Part shown: in pieces, positions 43,834-54,577 of the stretch
Layout of the letters: each line of letters opens with the position of its first letter
Position numbering within the stretch: the first letter of the stretch is position 1
Source of the DNA: Otatea glauca
Taxonomy: Eukaryota > Streptophyta > Magnoliopsida > Poales > Poaceae
Assembly (NCBI GenBank): GCA_036346275.1
Contig: CM070711.1
Location: forward strand, 53,197,435 to 53,261,434
Length of the DNA: 64,000 nucleotides
Direction of reading: 5' to 3'
Notes under the pieces: generated by a model
Told to the model about the DNA's origin: nothing
Databases searched by the model: none
Seen by the model: only the letters and a program-made list of their open reading frames with translations
Program-made: the position numbers and the translations under genes

Positions 43834-45198
43834 ATGAGTCGTCGAAACTTAGTCTCACAATGTCTCTCAGACGATGAGGAGTCTGAGAAGAATAATGAAT
43901 ACGTATTTCTTCTTACAACAGGATATCTAACACATATGGAAGATCAGGGTGTCAATCTTCCACGCCATGGCGGTTCTACTCCTGGCCATCAAGTCGTTCA
44001 TCGCAATAGACAGGAAGGACATGCTAGACTGTTCCAGGACTATTTTGCTGATCCTCCTATATATGGCCCGACCTTCTTTCGGCGCAGGTTTAGAATTATT
44101 CATTCTTTATTTCTTCGCATATTATATTGATCCTAATGTCTATGGCTCAACCTTCTTTTCGACATAGGTTTCGAATGAATCGTCCTTTATTTCTTCGCAT
44201 ATTACATGCTGTACAAGCGCATGATAATTATTTCGTTCAGAAAGGAATTGTGCTGGAATTCTTGGGTTATCTTCTTTGCAAAAGATAACCGCAGCATTTC
44301 GGATGCTAGCTTACGACGTAGCAGCCGATGCTATTGATGATTATGTGCGAATTGGAGAAAGTACTGCTGTAGAGAGCTTGAGAAGGTTTGTGAAAGCTAT
44401 TATTGAAATCTTTGGAGATGAGTATTTGAGATCTCCGAATGAGAATGATACTGCCAGATTACTTACAATTGGTGATGATAGAGGTTTTCCGGGAATGCTA
44501 GGGAGCATAGATTGCATGCACTGGAAGTGGAAAAATTGCCCTGCAGCATGGCAAGGCATGTATAGTGGTCATGTTCACGAGCCAACAATCAATTGGAAGC
44601 CGTTGCATCACAAGATCTTTGGATATGGCATGCTTTTTTTGGTTTACCAGGGTCTCATAATGATATTAATGTTCTTCATCGGTCCCCTCTCTTTGCTAAG
44701 TTAGCTGAAGGGCAAGCTTCAGAAGTGAATTATACCGTGAACGATCACAACTATACAATGGGATACTATCTTGCAGATGGCATATACCCTTCATGGGCAA
44801 CATTTGTCAAGACAATACCAGCTCCCCAAGGGAATAAGAAAAAACATTTTGCGGAAGCTCAAGAAGCAGCTAGGAAGGATGTGGAACGAGCATTTGGAGT
44901 TTTACAAGCTCGTTTTGCAATTGTTCGTGAACCAGCTCATTTTTGGTATCAAGAAACACTTCGAGATATCATGACAGCATGTATCATCATGCATAATATG
45001 ATAATTGAAGATGAGCGGGATGGAGGCCCAGTTGACTACAATTACGAAGCAATGGGAGAAAATGTTGCAGTCTCGCATGAACAAATACCTGAGCTTTCTG
45101 GGTTCATTCAAACTCATCAATCTATCAGAAATAGAAAAGCTCACTCTCACTTGGAAGATCTAGTCGAGCACTTATGGCACCATTATGGAGGGATGTAG
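43834..45198 (+). pseudogene. PIF/Harbinger transposase (DDE_4-like), nearly intact
   Basis: The ATG at 43834 opens MSRRNLVSQCLSDDEES. The DDE domain shows GMLGSIDCMHWKWKNCPAAW (first Asp), GLPGSHNDINVLHRSPLF (second Asp) and AARKDVERAFGVLQARFAI (Glu), ending ...LVEHLWHHYGGM. All three acidic residues remain. Two lesions break it: a 79-bp tandem duplication at 44050-44207 and a frameshift near 44590. The protein would cut and integrate the element in the nucleus with the Myb-like partner. Confidence 0.88.
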
Positions 45199-45524
45199 TC
45201 AAGCGCTAGTTTACTGTTTCTGCACTTCAACTATAATGTACTAGTTTATGCACTTCAACTATGATGTACTTCAATAAAGAGATTTCTTCCACACACTTCC
45301 TGTATTCTAATTCAGAAGTATTGCAGAGAAAGAATGGCTATATTTGAATGCGAGAAATTTAAATATGAAATAATGCATACATATATTGTAGCATAACATG
45401 GTTTAGTAGCACAAAAGTTTACAACAAATTAGTTCATACATCATAAGTAGAGCTCAATCGGACCTATTACATCTTGACGATGATATCATTCTGCAGGGCA
45501 GGTAGTATTGTTGTTGTGGCCCAC

Positions 45525-46515
45525 TCAGCGACTAGTGTCGACGCTCATAATTCTCTCTTCTTCCATCATTCTCTTCAATTCAAACTCATTTTTTCTTATC
45601 TCGATCTTTTCCTTCTCTTGAGCAATCCTCTCCTGTTCTTGCGCAAATGCTCGTTCGTACCGCTCTTCCTTCTTCTGCTCTTTCATAATCTCCATTTCTT
45701 TCGCCTCTTTTCTAAAGTTTTCCAGTGCTTCGATGTAGAGTGAACTTGTTACACCACTCTCAACTGAAGCTTTACCACGGCGTAACCGCTCTTTCTCGAC
45801 CTTCCTACCAGCTGGCCTTCTGAGCACATCAGCTTCTGCAGTAGGAGCATCTTCATGAAAATGGCTTGCATTAGAGCTAACAGGACTAGAACTACCCGGA
45901 GAAGCAGTAGATGATGTCTTCTGTTTTTTCTGAGATAAATGACCAGTCCACTTTGGATGGTGTTGTAATACGTTCCAGCAATGCAAGTATGTAAATAATC
46001 GCCCTTCTTCTTCTTGGTACAAAGATTTAGCATGGACAATCTGCAGAAGCACAGGTACCTTATTAACATGGACACACATATGAAGCTAAAATAAAAAAGG
46101 GATATGGACCAACCTTATCCTGCTCTGTTATCCCGCTTTGTCTTCTACGCACAATGCGGTCATAGCATCCACAAAACTTGTTCACATGTTCTTGAATAGA
46201 TGACCATCGGTGCATAAGTGAATTCTGACTACGCTCCGAAAAGAAATTTTTGTTCTCATGGAAGTAATCATGTATTCTACTCCAATATGTGGCACGAGTT
46301 TGTTGGGTCCCTTGCACTGGATCCAAACTAACATTCAGCCATGCCGACACCAACATGTTGTCTTCATTCTCCGAAAAGTTTTTGGACCTTTTATTGTGAG
46401 CTCTCGGCTGGGGACTGGAGTGGTCACCTTGAGAAGGTTGCTCCCCAATTGGGCTTTCATCCCAAGGTATTTCACTTCCCCCCTCACTCAACAGACGAGC
46501 ATAGAAGTCATCCAT
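45525..46515 (-). CDS. Harbinger Myb/SANT-like DNA-binding protein
   Basis: The ATG at 46515 (MDDFYARLLSEG) follows the usual start of Pong/PIF ORF1 proteins. The SANT-like block is NFSENEDNMLVSAWLNVSLD, TYWSRIHDYFHENKNF and SLMHRWSSIQEHVNKF. A 73-bp intron (46041-46113) has a GTTGG donor and CTGCAG acceptor. Exon 2 has EGRLFTYLHCWNVLQHHPKW and a Glu-rich coiled coil ending near 45528. No stop interrupts the spliced frame, so this gene may still be intact. In PIF/Pong elements this protein binds the ends and recruits the transposase. Confidence 0.85.
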
Positions 46516-46663
46516 ATTGCACAAGCTGTAGACATCAATACTACATTAAGCAAATATGCGTAGCAACACATGTAATAAGCAAGACACATGTCAACAGAAA
46601 TGAACTCGTAGGTCTTAAAAGTGCATCATGTCTTAATGTACATAATACAAGAACACAAATAAC

Positions 46664-47026
46664 TCAGTCATTAGACTCGATACTTTCGTCCTCTCTAAAT
46701 TGATGGTCATCGCGTTTACCCGAATCATCGGTCTCGTAGTCGTATGGGCACAACTGCGAGTCTATGCTGGACAAAGTGTCTTCTTCTTCTTCAGGTGAAT
46801 CGACACGGTCTGTTCGCACCAAGTCTTCTGATTGTACGACAAGTTCATCAAGGCGACGAGCAGTATGTTCGATCGCAAGTAAGAGTCAGTTGAGTTCATT
46901 CGCGCTTTCGCTTGAGCAAGGAGAAAAATTGTCGTACACTATATTCTTAATATCACTTGCGATTTCCTCTATGCGATTAATTGTCCAAGCATGCACTTCA
47001 CTGACTTTCTTTGAATCTTTATCCAT
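46664..47026 (-). pseudogene. Additional small acidic ORF in the Harbinger element
   Basis: The ATG at 47026 opens MDKDSKKVSEVHAWTINRIE. The frame runs 120 codons to the stop at 46664, with one internal TGA at codon 47. The remainder has a helix-rich LLLAIEHTARRLDELVVQSE and a very acidic end (SPEEEEDTLSSIDS, DYETDDSG). I do not recognise a family. It lies just upstream of the Myb-like gene on the same strand, so it could be co-transcribed or an upstream exon. Confidence 0.5.
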
Positions 47027-50000
47027 CTATATTCAAGTAAATAGTAAACTAAGTAAATGTAGAAATAACTAGGTAAAGCACGAGGGAACTTATGATACTA
47101 TAACCAAATAGCAAGAAAAGTGCATGTACAGTGTGGAAACATATTTGGTCCATGCATGTAAATTTCGATCAATCTACCATCAAACCTAACAGGAGCCTCA
47201 AGAACACCCCCATTTAAATTTCGCTTAACAACCAATAAGGGATTAAATGTAAACCAAACAAATCCAAGCTTAGCGAATGTCTTTGCATCCGTCGAACAAA
47301 AATCTGGAGCCTGAAGAACACCCCCAAGAACTAGCACCTCAAACTGCAAAGACTGAACATATCACACTATAAATTAGCAGAAGTAAATCATTTGCTAGCA
47401 CTGAATTCAGGATTTAACATTTGCTAGCACTGAATTAACAGAAGTAAATCACGGTTCCAGTAAAGCATTTGCTAGCACTGAATTCAGGATTTAACTGGTG
47501 CACAATACAGTAAATCAAGCAATGTATAAAATACCAAGCCCATGTTCTGTTCCCTTAAGTAGAGCATCGGTTCCAGTAAAGCATTTGCTAGCTCCTCTCA
47601 ATGTATTGGCTAGCACCGAGTTCAGGATTTCAGGGGACAAAAAGAAAGGTGTAACCACTGGTTGTGCACAAAAACCTGTGGATGACCTAATAAGAAGGGG
47701 CTTAAATTAGCACTATTTGGATTACTAGCTCAAATATATGAGAGTAATGCATGTTCATGGAGTGTATCTGTGAGTTTGTGTGTGCATCAGAGATGGTCCC
47801 AAGGACTGAAAATGGTAAGGCTCTGAGCTCCTGAAAATGGTAAGTCCCTGAGCTCACGAGTTTTACTTGTCAAAAGACAGCAAATCATCAGCACATTTAT
47901 CTCTGGAGAAGTGTTTCAGTGACTACTACATTGCAAATGCAGTTTCCTACAACAAACGACCCACACTAAACTTAAATTGCTATTGTAATTAATTCACAGA
48001 TATTCCAAGGGAGTACCAGGTAGCATCATACTGACTAATAAGGTAAAGAAATAATTGTTAGGGAAGCTTTCAGAGCACTAGAGTATATGTGTACTGCTTT
48101 GTTAATTTCAGGGGTCCTCTTCACATATCACCATAACTTATGATACTATAACCACCTTGGCATAGCATTTCATGATATTTCGCAACTAACAGCACACTTA
48201 TACAAAGATGACAAAAAACAGAGAAAAAATCCCACATAATGCAGGAGGAAAAGTTCTTACAGCTACATTCATATTTGTTAGTTCATATAAAAGTTCTTCC
48301 TCTTCCTCTTCAGCTACATTCTATTTGATTGTTAATAGAAATCAATTGTCAGAAAACACTATGACACGATTATATTTGTGGTACACATAAAAATTATCGA
48401 TATGCACACTTTATAACTCCTGGTATCGATATGCACACAATCAGATTGGCAAATGTAGCATCCCAATTATGCTATAGGATTATCAGAATACAAACACAGA
48501 TAAACAATGAAGAAATGGCTACAGGCTTTTAGAAAGACTTGATTGCCGAAACTAAATACAAACATGTAACTAGCATTGTTCCGAGCATTGGCAACATCAA
48601 ATATCGAATGTGCAAACCTTTTTAAATGTGCATGGACGCCCTGAAGTTCCAGCAGCTACAAATATTTGAATGGAAAAGAAGAACAAGTCTTTATATACTT
48701 TCATAAACAGAACATCCCAGTATGATATTTGCAAGCATCAGGATATACAATTGGAAGAACAAGGATGATTCACAGATGTAAGAACTACACCAAATTGTCA
48801 ATCTCTGAAAACATCCAATACCACGGCCACTCATAACAAATCATATCCAACAGTTGATCTCAGCACGAATGAACGATAAAGCACAGAGCAGGATCACATC
48901 AATCTAGCATTATTGACTGCATGAACATTTATCACTAACCTTATTATCAGGGACTAGCACCTCAAACTACTCTGAACCTGACTGTCTAGAACCAAAGCTT
49001 TCACAGAGTTTGTGTCGCAATTCAGAAGACCACAGTCATGGTTGTTTGCTCTTCCGAACTGGCGCTCCTGTTGTCACCTCGACCTACCTGACACAAGACC
49101 ACAGTCAAAACGGAATGGCATAAATTACTAAGCCGACAAACTTAATGCATCTCATCAAATTGCACTCCAACAACTAAATCATCAATCATGCATGCATATA
49201 TGGTGCCTAGGATATATTCACGTATTATTATTGCTAAGAAATGTAGACTTGGTAGCAGTTCCACTAAGGCGTGCTGCATGCTTTGGAGTTGGACAAGCAA
49301 GCAACAAGAGGTCGTAAACCAAGACTACAAGAGAGATTCAATTAGGAAGGCTTGCTCAATCGCTCAATTTCTGCGCTCGGCCAGCCTGCCATACTACAAT
49401 GCTATGCAATGCAAACTACACAGTACCGATTGTTTTTGTCTCTGTGCCTGCCTGTCTGTCTAAATCCATAGATGCATACATGCTAGTCTCTGTCTTTGAT
49501 TGTTGTTCGGATGGATGCAAATACATATACCTCAAATTAAAGATGAGGATACCAAAGGAATGTCCATTGTAATTGGCACAATGCAAGAAACCCCAACTTT
49601 ACCACTCCAAAAACTAAAGCAGAAGCACAATCATATAATCAATCCATCATGAAACCAATTCGATTCTATTAATTCTATGTGAATTGACACAAAGAATCCA
49701 ATACAGACACTGAACCCCCAGAAACACTTTCTTCTTCCCTACTACATAGCAAATGAACCATGAACCCACCAAGAACCCTACCATCCCCTCACCAAATCCA
49801 CCTGAATTCACATGAAGAAATGATCTTCGCTGGGGTAAACACGCAGCCATATGGTAAACACGCAACCTCTCACAGATCAACAAATAACCACATGGTAAAC
49901 ACCAGCATCTAAAAGGCTTCAACCACCTGGGACTGGGAAAATTAGTGCGGCAAATATTTCAAGCCCGGCATCTACGTAGCAAATCGGTAAGGCAAATCAG

Positions 50001-50618
50001 TAAGGCATCTACCAAATCGGTAACTACCAAATCAATAACTAGCTTGCAGCATCTACACAACAAATAAGTAACTACCAAATCTGGGGCTCCTCCTTACCAA
50101 GAAATCGAGAAGAAGCAAGAGATGAGTCAAATCCGGACAGATCTCCACTCCACACCAGTATCCGCCGCTGGATGGCTAGAGGCGCGTTGGGGATCCAGCA
50201 CAGATCCAGAAGGGAGCGGGTCTAGGCGGTCGTAGACGATGATCTTGACGAGGGGAGACAAGCGGCGGCGGTCGGGGGCTGGACCGGTGGCGAGCGGCGA
50301 AGGGTTGGAGGGAGAAGATGAGGAGGAGGCGGACGAGGCTGCGTCCGATCGCTGTGCTCCCGTGAATGAAGCGGAGCGGTGGTCGGGGGTTGGAGGATCG
50401 GTGGAGGACGAGCAGGAGGAGTCGCTCTGGTCGCGCGAATGAAAAGGCCGTTGCTCTCGCCGGATAGCGAGCGGAGAGAGAATCGCAAGATATAGGGAGT
50501 CTCTCTCCGCTCGCTTAATTTGGGGAGGCCGATAGCAATTCTATTGGAGCTGGTTTTTCAGGCAAGTCAGTAAAATTTGGAGATAGGGAGGTGAATTTAG
50601 ACTCTCTTGGAGATGCTC
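47027..50618 (-). other. Long non-coding right part of the Harbinger element
   Basis: 3.6 kb with no recognised gene. A short direct repeat (TTTGCTAGCACTGAATTCAGG) occurs three or so times at about 47390-47620. The last 400 bases are GC-rich and may hold the minus-strand promoter and leader, so much of the rest could be a leader intron of the Myb-like gene. Confidence 0.5.
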
Positions 50619-50621
50619 TTA

Positions 50622-53165
50622 GCTCAGCCAAATATGCGATTTCACCTGCCGGGCCTAATCTCTCCGGTGAAAGGGCCGGCTTAACTCAATAGATCTACCA
50701 TTCTCCAAAGACTTCTACTCACTTTGCGATGAGTTCTATACAGCACAACTAAATATCTAAAGCATAAATGATTCCTTCGTAGTGCTCGTGCCAAAGAAGC
50801 TTGGGCCGAAGACAGTTGATGACTACCGACCGATATCATTGCTTAACTTTGATATAAAGTTAATTACTAAGATATTGGCGAATAGGCTCCAACAGTTATC
50901 CTACAGCTCGTACACCGAAATTAGTATGGCTTTCTCAAGACCAAAACAATTCAAGATTGCTTGGCCTGGGTTTTTGAATACATCCACCAATGTCATCACA
51001 GCCGAATGTAGGTAGTCATCATCAAACTTGATTTTGAAAAAGCTTTCGAAATGATTGAACACTCAGCTATCAACGCTATGATGATTCAAAAAGGTTTCCC
51101 TCAACAGTGGATCAACTGGATTAACCAAATCCTTTCGTTTGCCCACTCGGCTGTACTCGTAAACAAAGTGCCCAGTAAATCGTTTCAATGTAATGGATGA
51201 GTAAGACAAGAGGACCCACTATCACATCTTCTCTATGTTCGAAATGCAGATTTGCTTCAAGTGGTCGTAAACAGAGCAGCCCAAAGGGGTGCCATCCAGT
51301 TTCCCATGACACACTCCTCATAATGCCGGCTTCCGCCAGACAGTTATCCTGCATGAAGAATCTTCTCAATACTTTCGCGGACTCAATAGGGCTCAAGGTC
51401 AATTATCACAAATCATCCATATACCCGATAAATATTGATGATGATCAACTCACCATGCTGGCAAATACATTTGGCTATGCAAAAGGGACAATGCCCTTCA
51501 CGTATCTTGGTTTGCCCCTAGCCAGGAACCTCAAGACCGAGGATCAGTGACTTCACCCCTCTGATTGATTGTATTAAAAGACGTCTTCCGGGTAGCTCTA
51601 CCTTCCTCTCCTATGGTGGAAGGCTCACTATGGTCAACTCAGTTATATCGTTCCTCCTAACTTATTATATGTGCACCCTAAAACTTCCCACCATGGTCAT
51701 CAACCACATTGACAAAGTGAAAAAACATTGCTTATGGAGGAGATCGGATGATCTTCAGAAAAGGAGCCCCTCCTTGACCGCATGGAAAAAAGTATGTGCC
51801 CCAAAAAACAAAGGAGGCATGAGAATTCTAAACCTACACATCCAAAACAGGGCCCTTCTCCTGAAGACCTACATATTTTTACAACAAGCAAGATATCCCC
51901 TGGGTACATCTCGTGTGGAATGCATACTATCAAAACCGAATACCCCATTCTTCAATGAAGCTACGAGTTCCCAATCCTCTTCTCCTCCGCTAAACAGGAA
52001 GATATCTCCATTTCTCGTTCATTCAGAACCCAAACTGGATCAACCACTTCAACCTACCGTTCTCAGGGCAGGCATATGATCGGTCCCTACATTTACAAGA
52101 TACTCTACAAGATGTAACCTGCACACCAATAACTAATGATTAATGGTCCTACATCTAGGGCCACCCTTCATATAGTACATGAAGGTTCTATGCTCACCTC
52201 TTCCACGGTATCATCACTCCGCCACCTCTAAAATGGATTTGGAAGAGTATATGTGTTCCAAAATTGCGAGTCTTTGCATGGCTCCTCTTGCAAGATCGCC
52301 TTAATACCAAAATAATGCTGACTAAGCGAGGGTGGTACACAGGGCATGACACTCTATGTACGCTATGTCAACACATGGAGCAAGAGACAATCAAGCACCT
52401 CTTCTTTCAATGCAATTACAGTAAGCAATGCTGGCTCACTCTAGGGATTCAATGGAACCTATTGTCAGACATTCTCTCCATGGTTGAAATAGGAAAAAGA
52501 AATTCCCCTTATCAATTCTTCATGGAGATCTTCATCATAGCTACTTGGCACATATGGAAGCAGCGCAACAGGAAAATATTCCACCAGATTGACGAGTCCA
52601 TCATAGACTGGAAGAATGATTTCATTGTGAAAGTAAAGGGGCACCTGCTAAGGGTCAAAGATTCTCTTTAACCCATAATAGATTCCTAACTTAGTTCCAT
52701 CTAATGAGCAAGGAATGTTGGCTCATATTGGGTATTCAATGGGACCTTGCACTCGTATATCCTCCATGATTGAATTAGCAAAAAGGAGTTCAACACATCA
52801 ATTCTTCATAAAGATCTTCATCATGGCAGCTTGGTATATCTGAAAGCAATGTAACATAAAGATCTTCTTGCAAATCAATGAATCTACCTTGGACTAGAAA
52901 GCAAACTTCGTGCCTGAAGTGAGGATGCAACTACTCAGGGTTACAAAGTCACTTAGACCCACCATAGACTCTTAGCTTAATACCCTGTGATGTTCCTTCC
53001 CTGGGATACTATAATCTTCTTTTTGTGTGTTCCTCTACGGGTCAAAACTTTGGTAGCGTTTGGGCTTGCCTCTTTGTTTTCGCTAAGGTTTGTATTTCGT
53101 TAACTTTGCCTTTTAATTATATTTCGCCCAGTAGGAGTCTCTCCTACTGTTTTCGTAAAAAAGGG
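50622..53165 (+). pseudogene. LINE (L1-type) relic, 3' segment
   Basis: The reading frame resumes after the Harbinger insertion. Reverse transcriptase blocks are VVLVPKKLGPKTVDDYRPIS, LITKILANRLQ and GLPLARNLKTED. The YADD region is reduced to HDTLLIM and a segment before PKK is deleted. A zf-RVT domain at 52264-52671 reads LRVFAWLLLQDRLNTKIML and CTLCQHMEQETIKHLFFQC. A diverged copy of the last 280 bases follows (52700-52985). The 3' end has a stem-loop (CAGTAGGAG...CTCCTACTG) then a short A tract at about 53158-53164. Confidence 0.85.
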
Positions 53166-53645
53166 ACATTCCTGTTCGATACGATGTTGTATCCGAGAAA
53201 ATTTTGCATGGGATACAATCTTTTACTTTTTATCTATATCCGTGTCCCGAGAATATGGGTTAGTATATGTAAAGAGTAGTATCCGCTCCGTATCCGTATT
53301 TGGTAGGATATCCGATAAATCAATAAAATGGCTATCCGATGAAACATCAATATCCTTTAATATCTTCTATGATTTTCTAGTGGTTGACTAACTTATAATA
53401 CAAATTTACATTTAATTATGTTCATGTTGTTAAGTATGATAAACAATTCTCTAATAGGTACTATAATTTGTCATTTTCGTTGCTAAAGTCGCTTCTTTTT
53501 CTTTATATGCATAGTATTTGTCAAATTATCCGTGACTTATTCGAATATAATCCGTATCCACCGTGTGGTTATCTCAAAATATTTAGGGTAGCAAAAATAC
53601 AATATCCACCCGTATGTTATCCGTTTTCAGAACTTTTCAGTGTTG
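53166..53645. mobile_element. Ac/Ds-like hAT remnant, poorly bounded
   Basis: Repeated GTATCCG/GGATATCC motifs and a right side ending TTATCCGTTTTCAG resemble the Ac/Ds-like elements at 37342 and 38558. No left terminus or TSD is seen. Confidence 0.35.
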
Positions 53646-54158
53646 TAGGCCCCAAAAAGTTGTTTTTTTCATAACTAATTCCCGTGCAATTTTTTTTTGC
53701 AAATTTGGCCTCCGAGCCCGCAAATATCTTGCATGGGGAATACAAATCCCGTGCACAGGGAGCACAGAAATAAACACAAGGCGATACGTGATGAAAAACC
53801 GAATACCGCGCAACCACATAGAGGAATTACCTAATGCAGCATGCTATCGGCGATAAATATCGCGCCTCCACTCAGCGGATCCAAAATTTTTTAAAAAGGC
53901 CACACTACAGTACCACGTGCGGTACTATAGCATTGCAGAGCTATAGTACCGCTGCATAATTCTTTTAGTTCCGAATTTCGCTGAGTGGAGGCGTGGCAAT
54001 GCCACGTGTTGCGTCGTTGCATTGCCGCGCTCCCCATACGTTGCATTTTGATATACCACGCTCTCCGTTCGCGGGATTTGCAGGTTCGGATGCCAAATTT
54101 GTAAAAACAAATTCGCACCCAAGATAATTCCAAAAAAAATATTTTTTTTTTGGCTACG
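53646..54158. mobile_element. Foldback (Mutator-like) MITE upstream of GPAT
   Basis: Long imperfect inverted arms share CAAATTTGGC(A/C)TCCGA and CCTCCACTCAGCG. The flanks TCAGTGTTG and TCAGTCCCG match at 6 of 9. At the centre is a hairpin, GCGGTACTATAGC and GCTATAGTACCGC. It ends about 210 bases before the GPAT TATA box. Confidence 0.55.
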
Positions 54159-54371
54159 TCAGTCCCGTTTTCACCGCTAGCGGTGGTTCTTGAATGCTCC
54201 ACAGATGGAGCTAGCCCCAGGCCGCGCGGTCAAACACCCTACTCCCTCTGCTACGCGCCTACGCCTACGTGTGAGTGTACTACCACGGCCGCCCTTTCCC
54301 CCACCGACCCCCTTAAATTCCCTTCCCCTACTCCCCCACCTCCCAAGCATCCCCATCCCTTCCACCCCCTC

Positions 54372-54377
54372 TATATA
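54372..54377 (+). promoter_or_regulatory. Probable TATA box of GPAT
   Basis: TATATA in CCCTCTATATACCTAC, 206 bases upstream of the ATG, in pyrimidine-rich sequence typical of grass core promoters. Confidence 0.5.
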
Positions 54378-54577
54378 CCTACACCCGCTCTCCCCGGCCT
54401 GCACCGCGCTGCCACTCCCACTGCCACCACCTTCCAGTTCTCTCTCAAAACATTTCACGATTTGCAGCAACAAAACAAGCTGAGTAGTAGCAACCAAGCT
54501 AAGCAAAGCTACCAAGCTGGCAGCTAGTTGGGTGAAGCTTGCACAAGTACCGTACTTACGTACGTAGGTAGGAGGAG

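Larger units (their letters stand above)
43318..50618. mobile_element. PIF/Harbinger element inserted in the LINE
   Basis: The TIR GAGCATCTCCAAGAG occurs at both ends, flanked by TTA (43315-43317, 50619-50621), the PIF/Harbinger target site. It encodes a DDE transposase (+ strand) and a Myb/SANT-like protein (- strand) in convergent orientation, the classic pair, plus an additional small - strand frame. The 7.3-kb length is larger than Pong/PIF, and the extra sits at 47030-50600. Confidence 0.92.
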
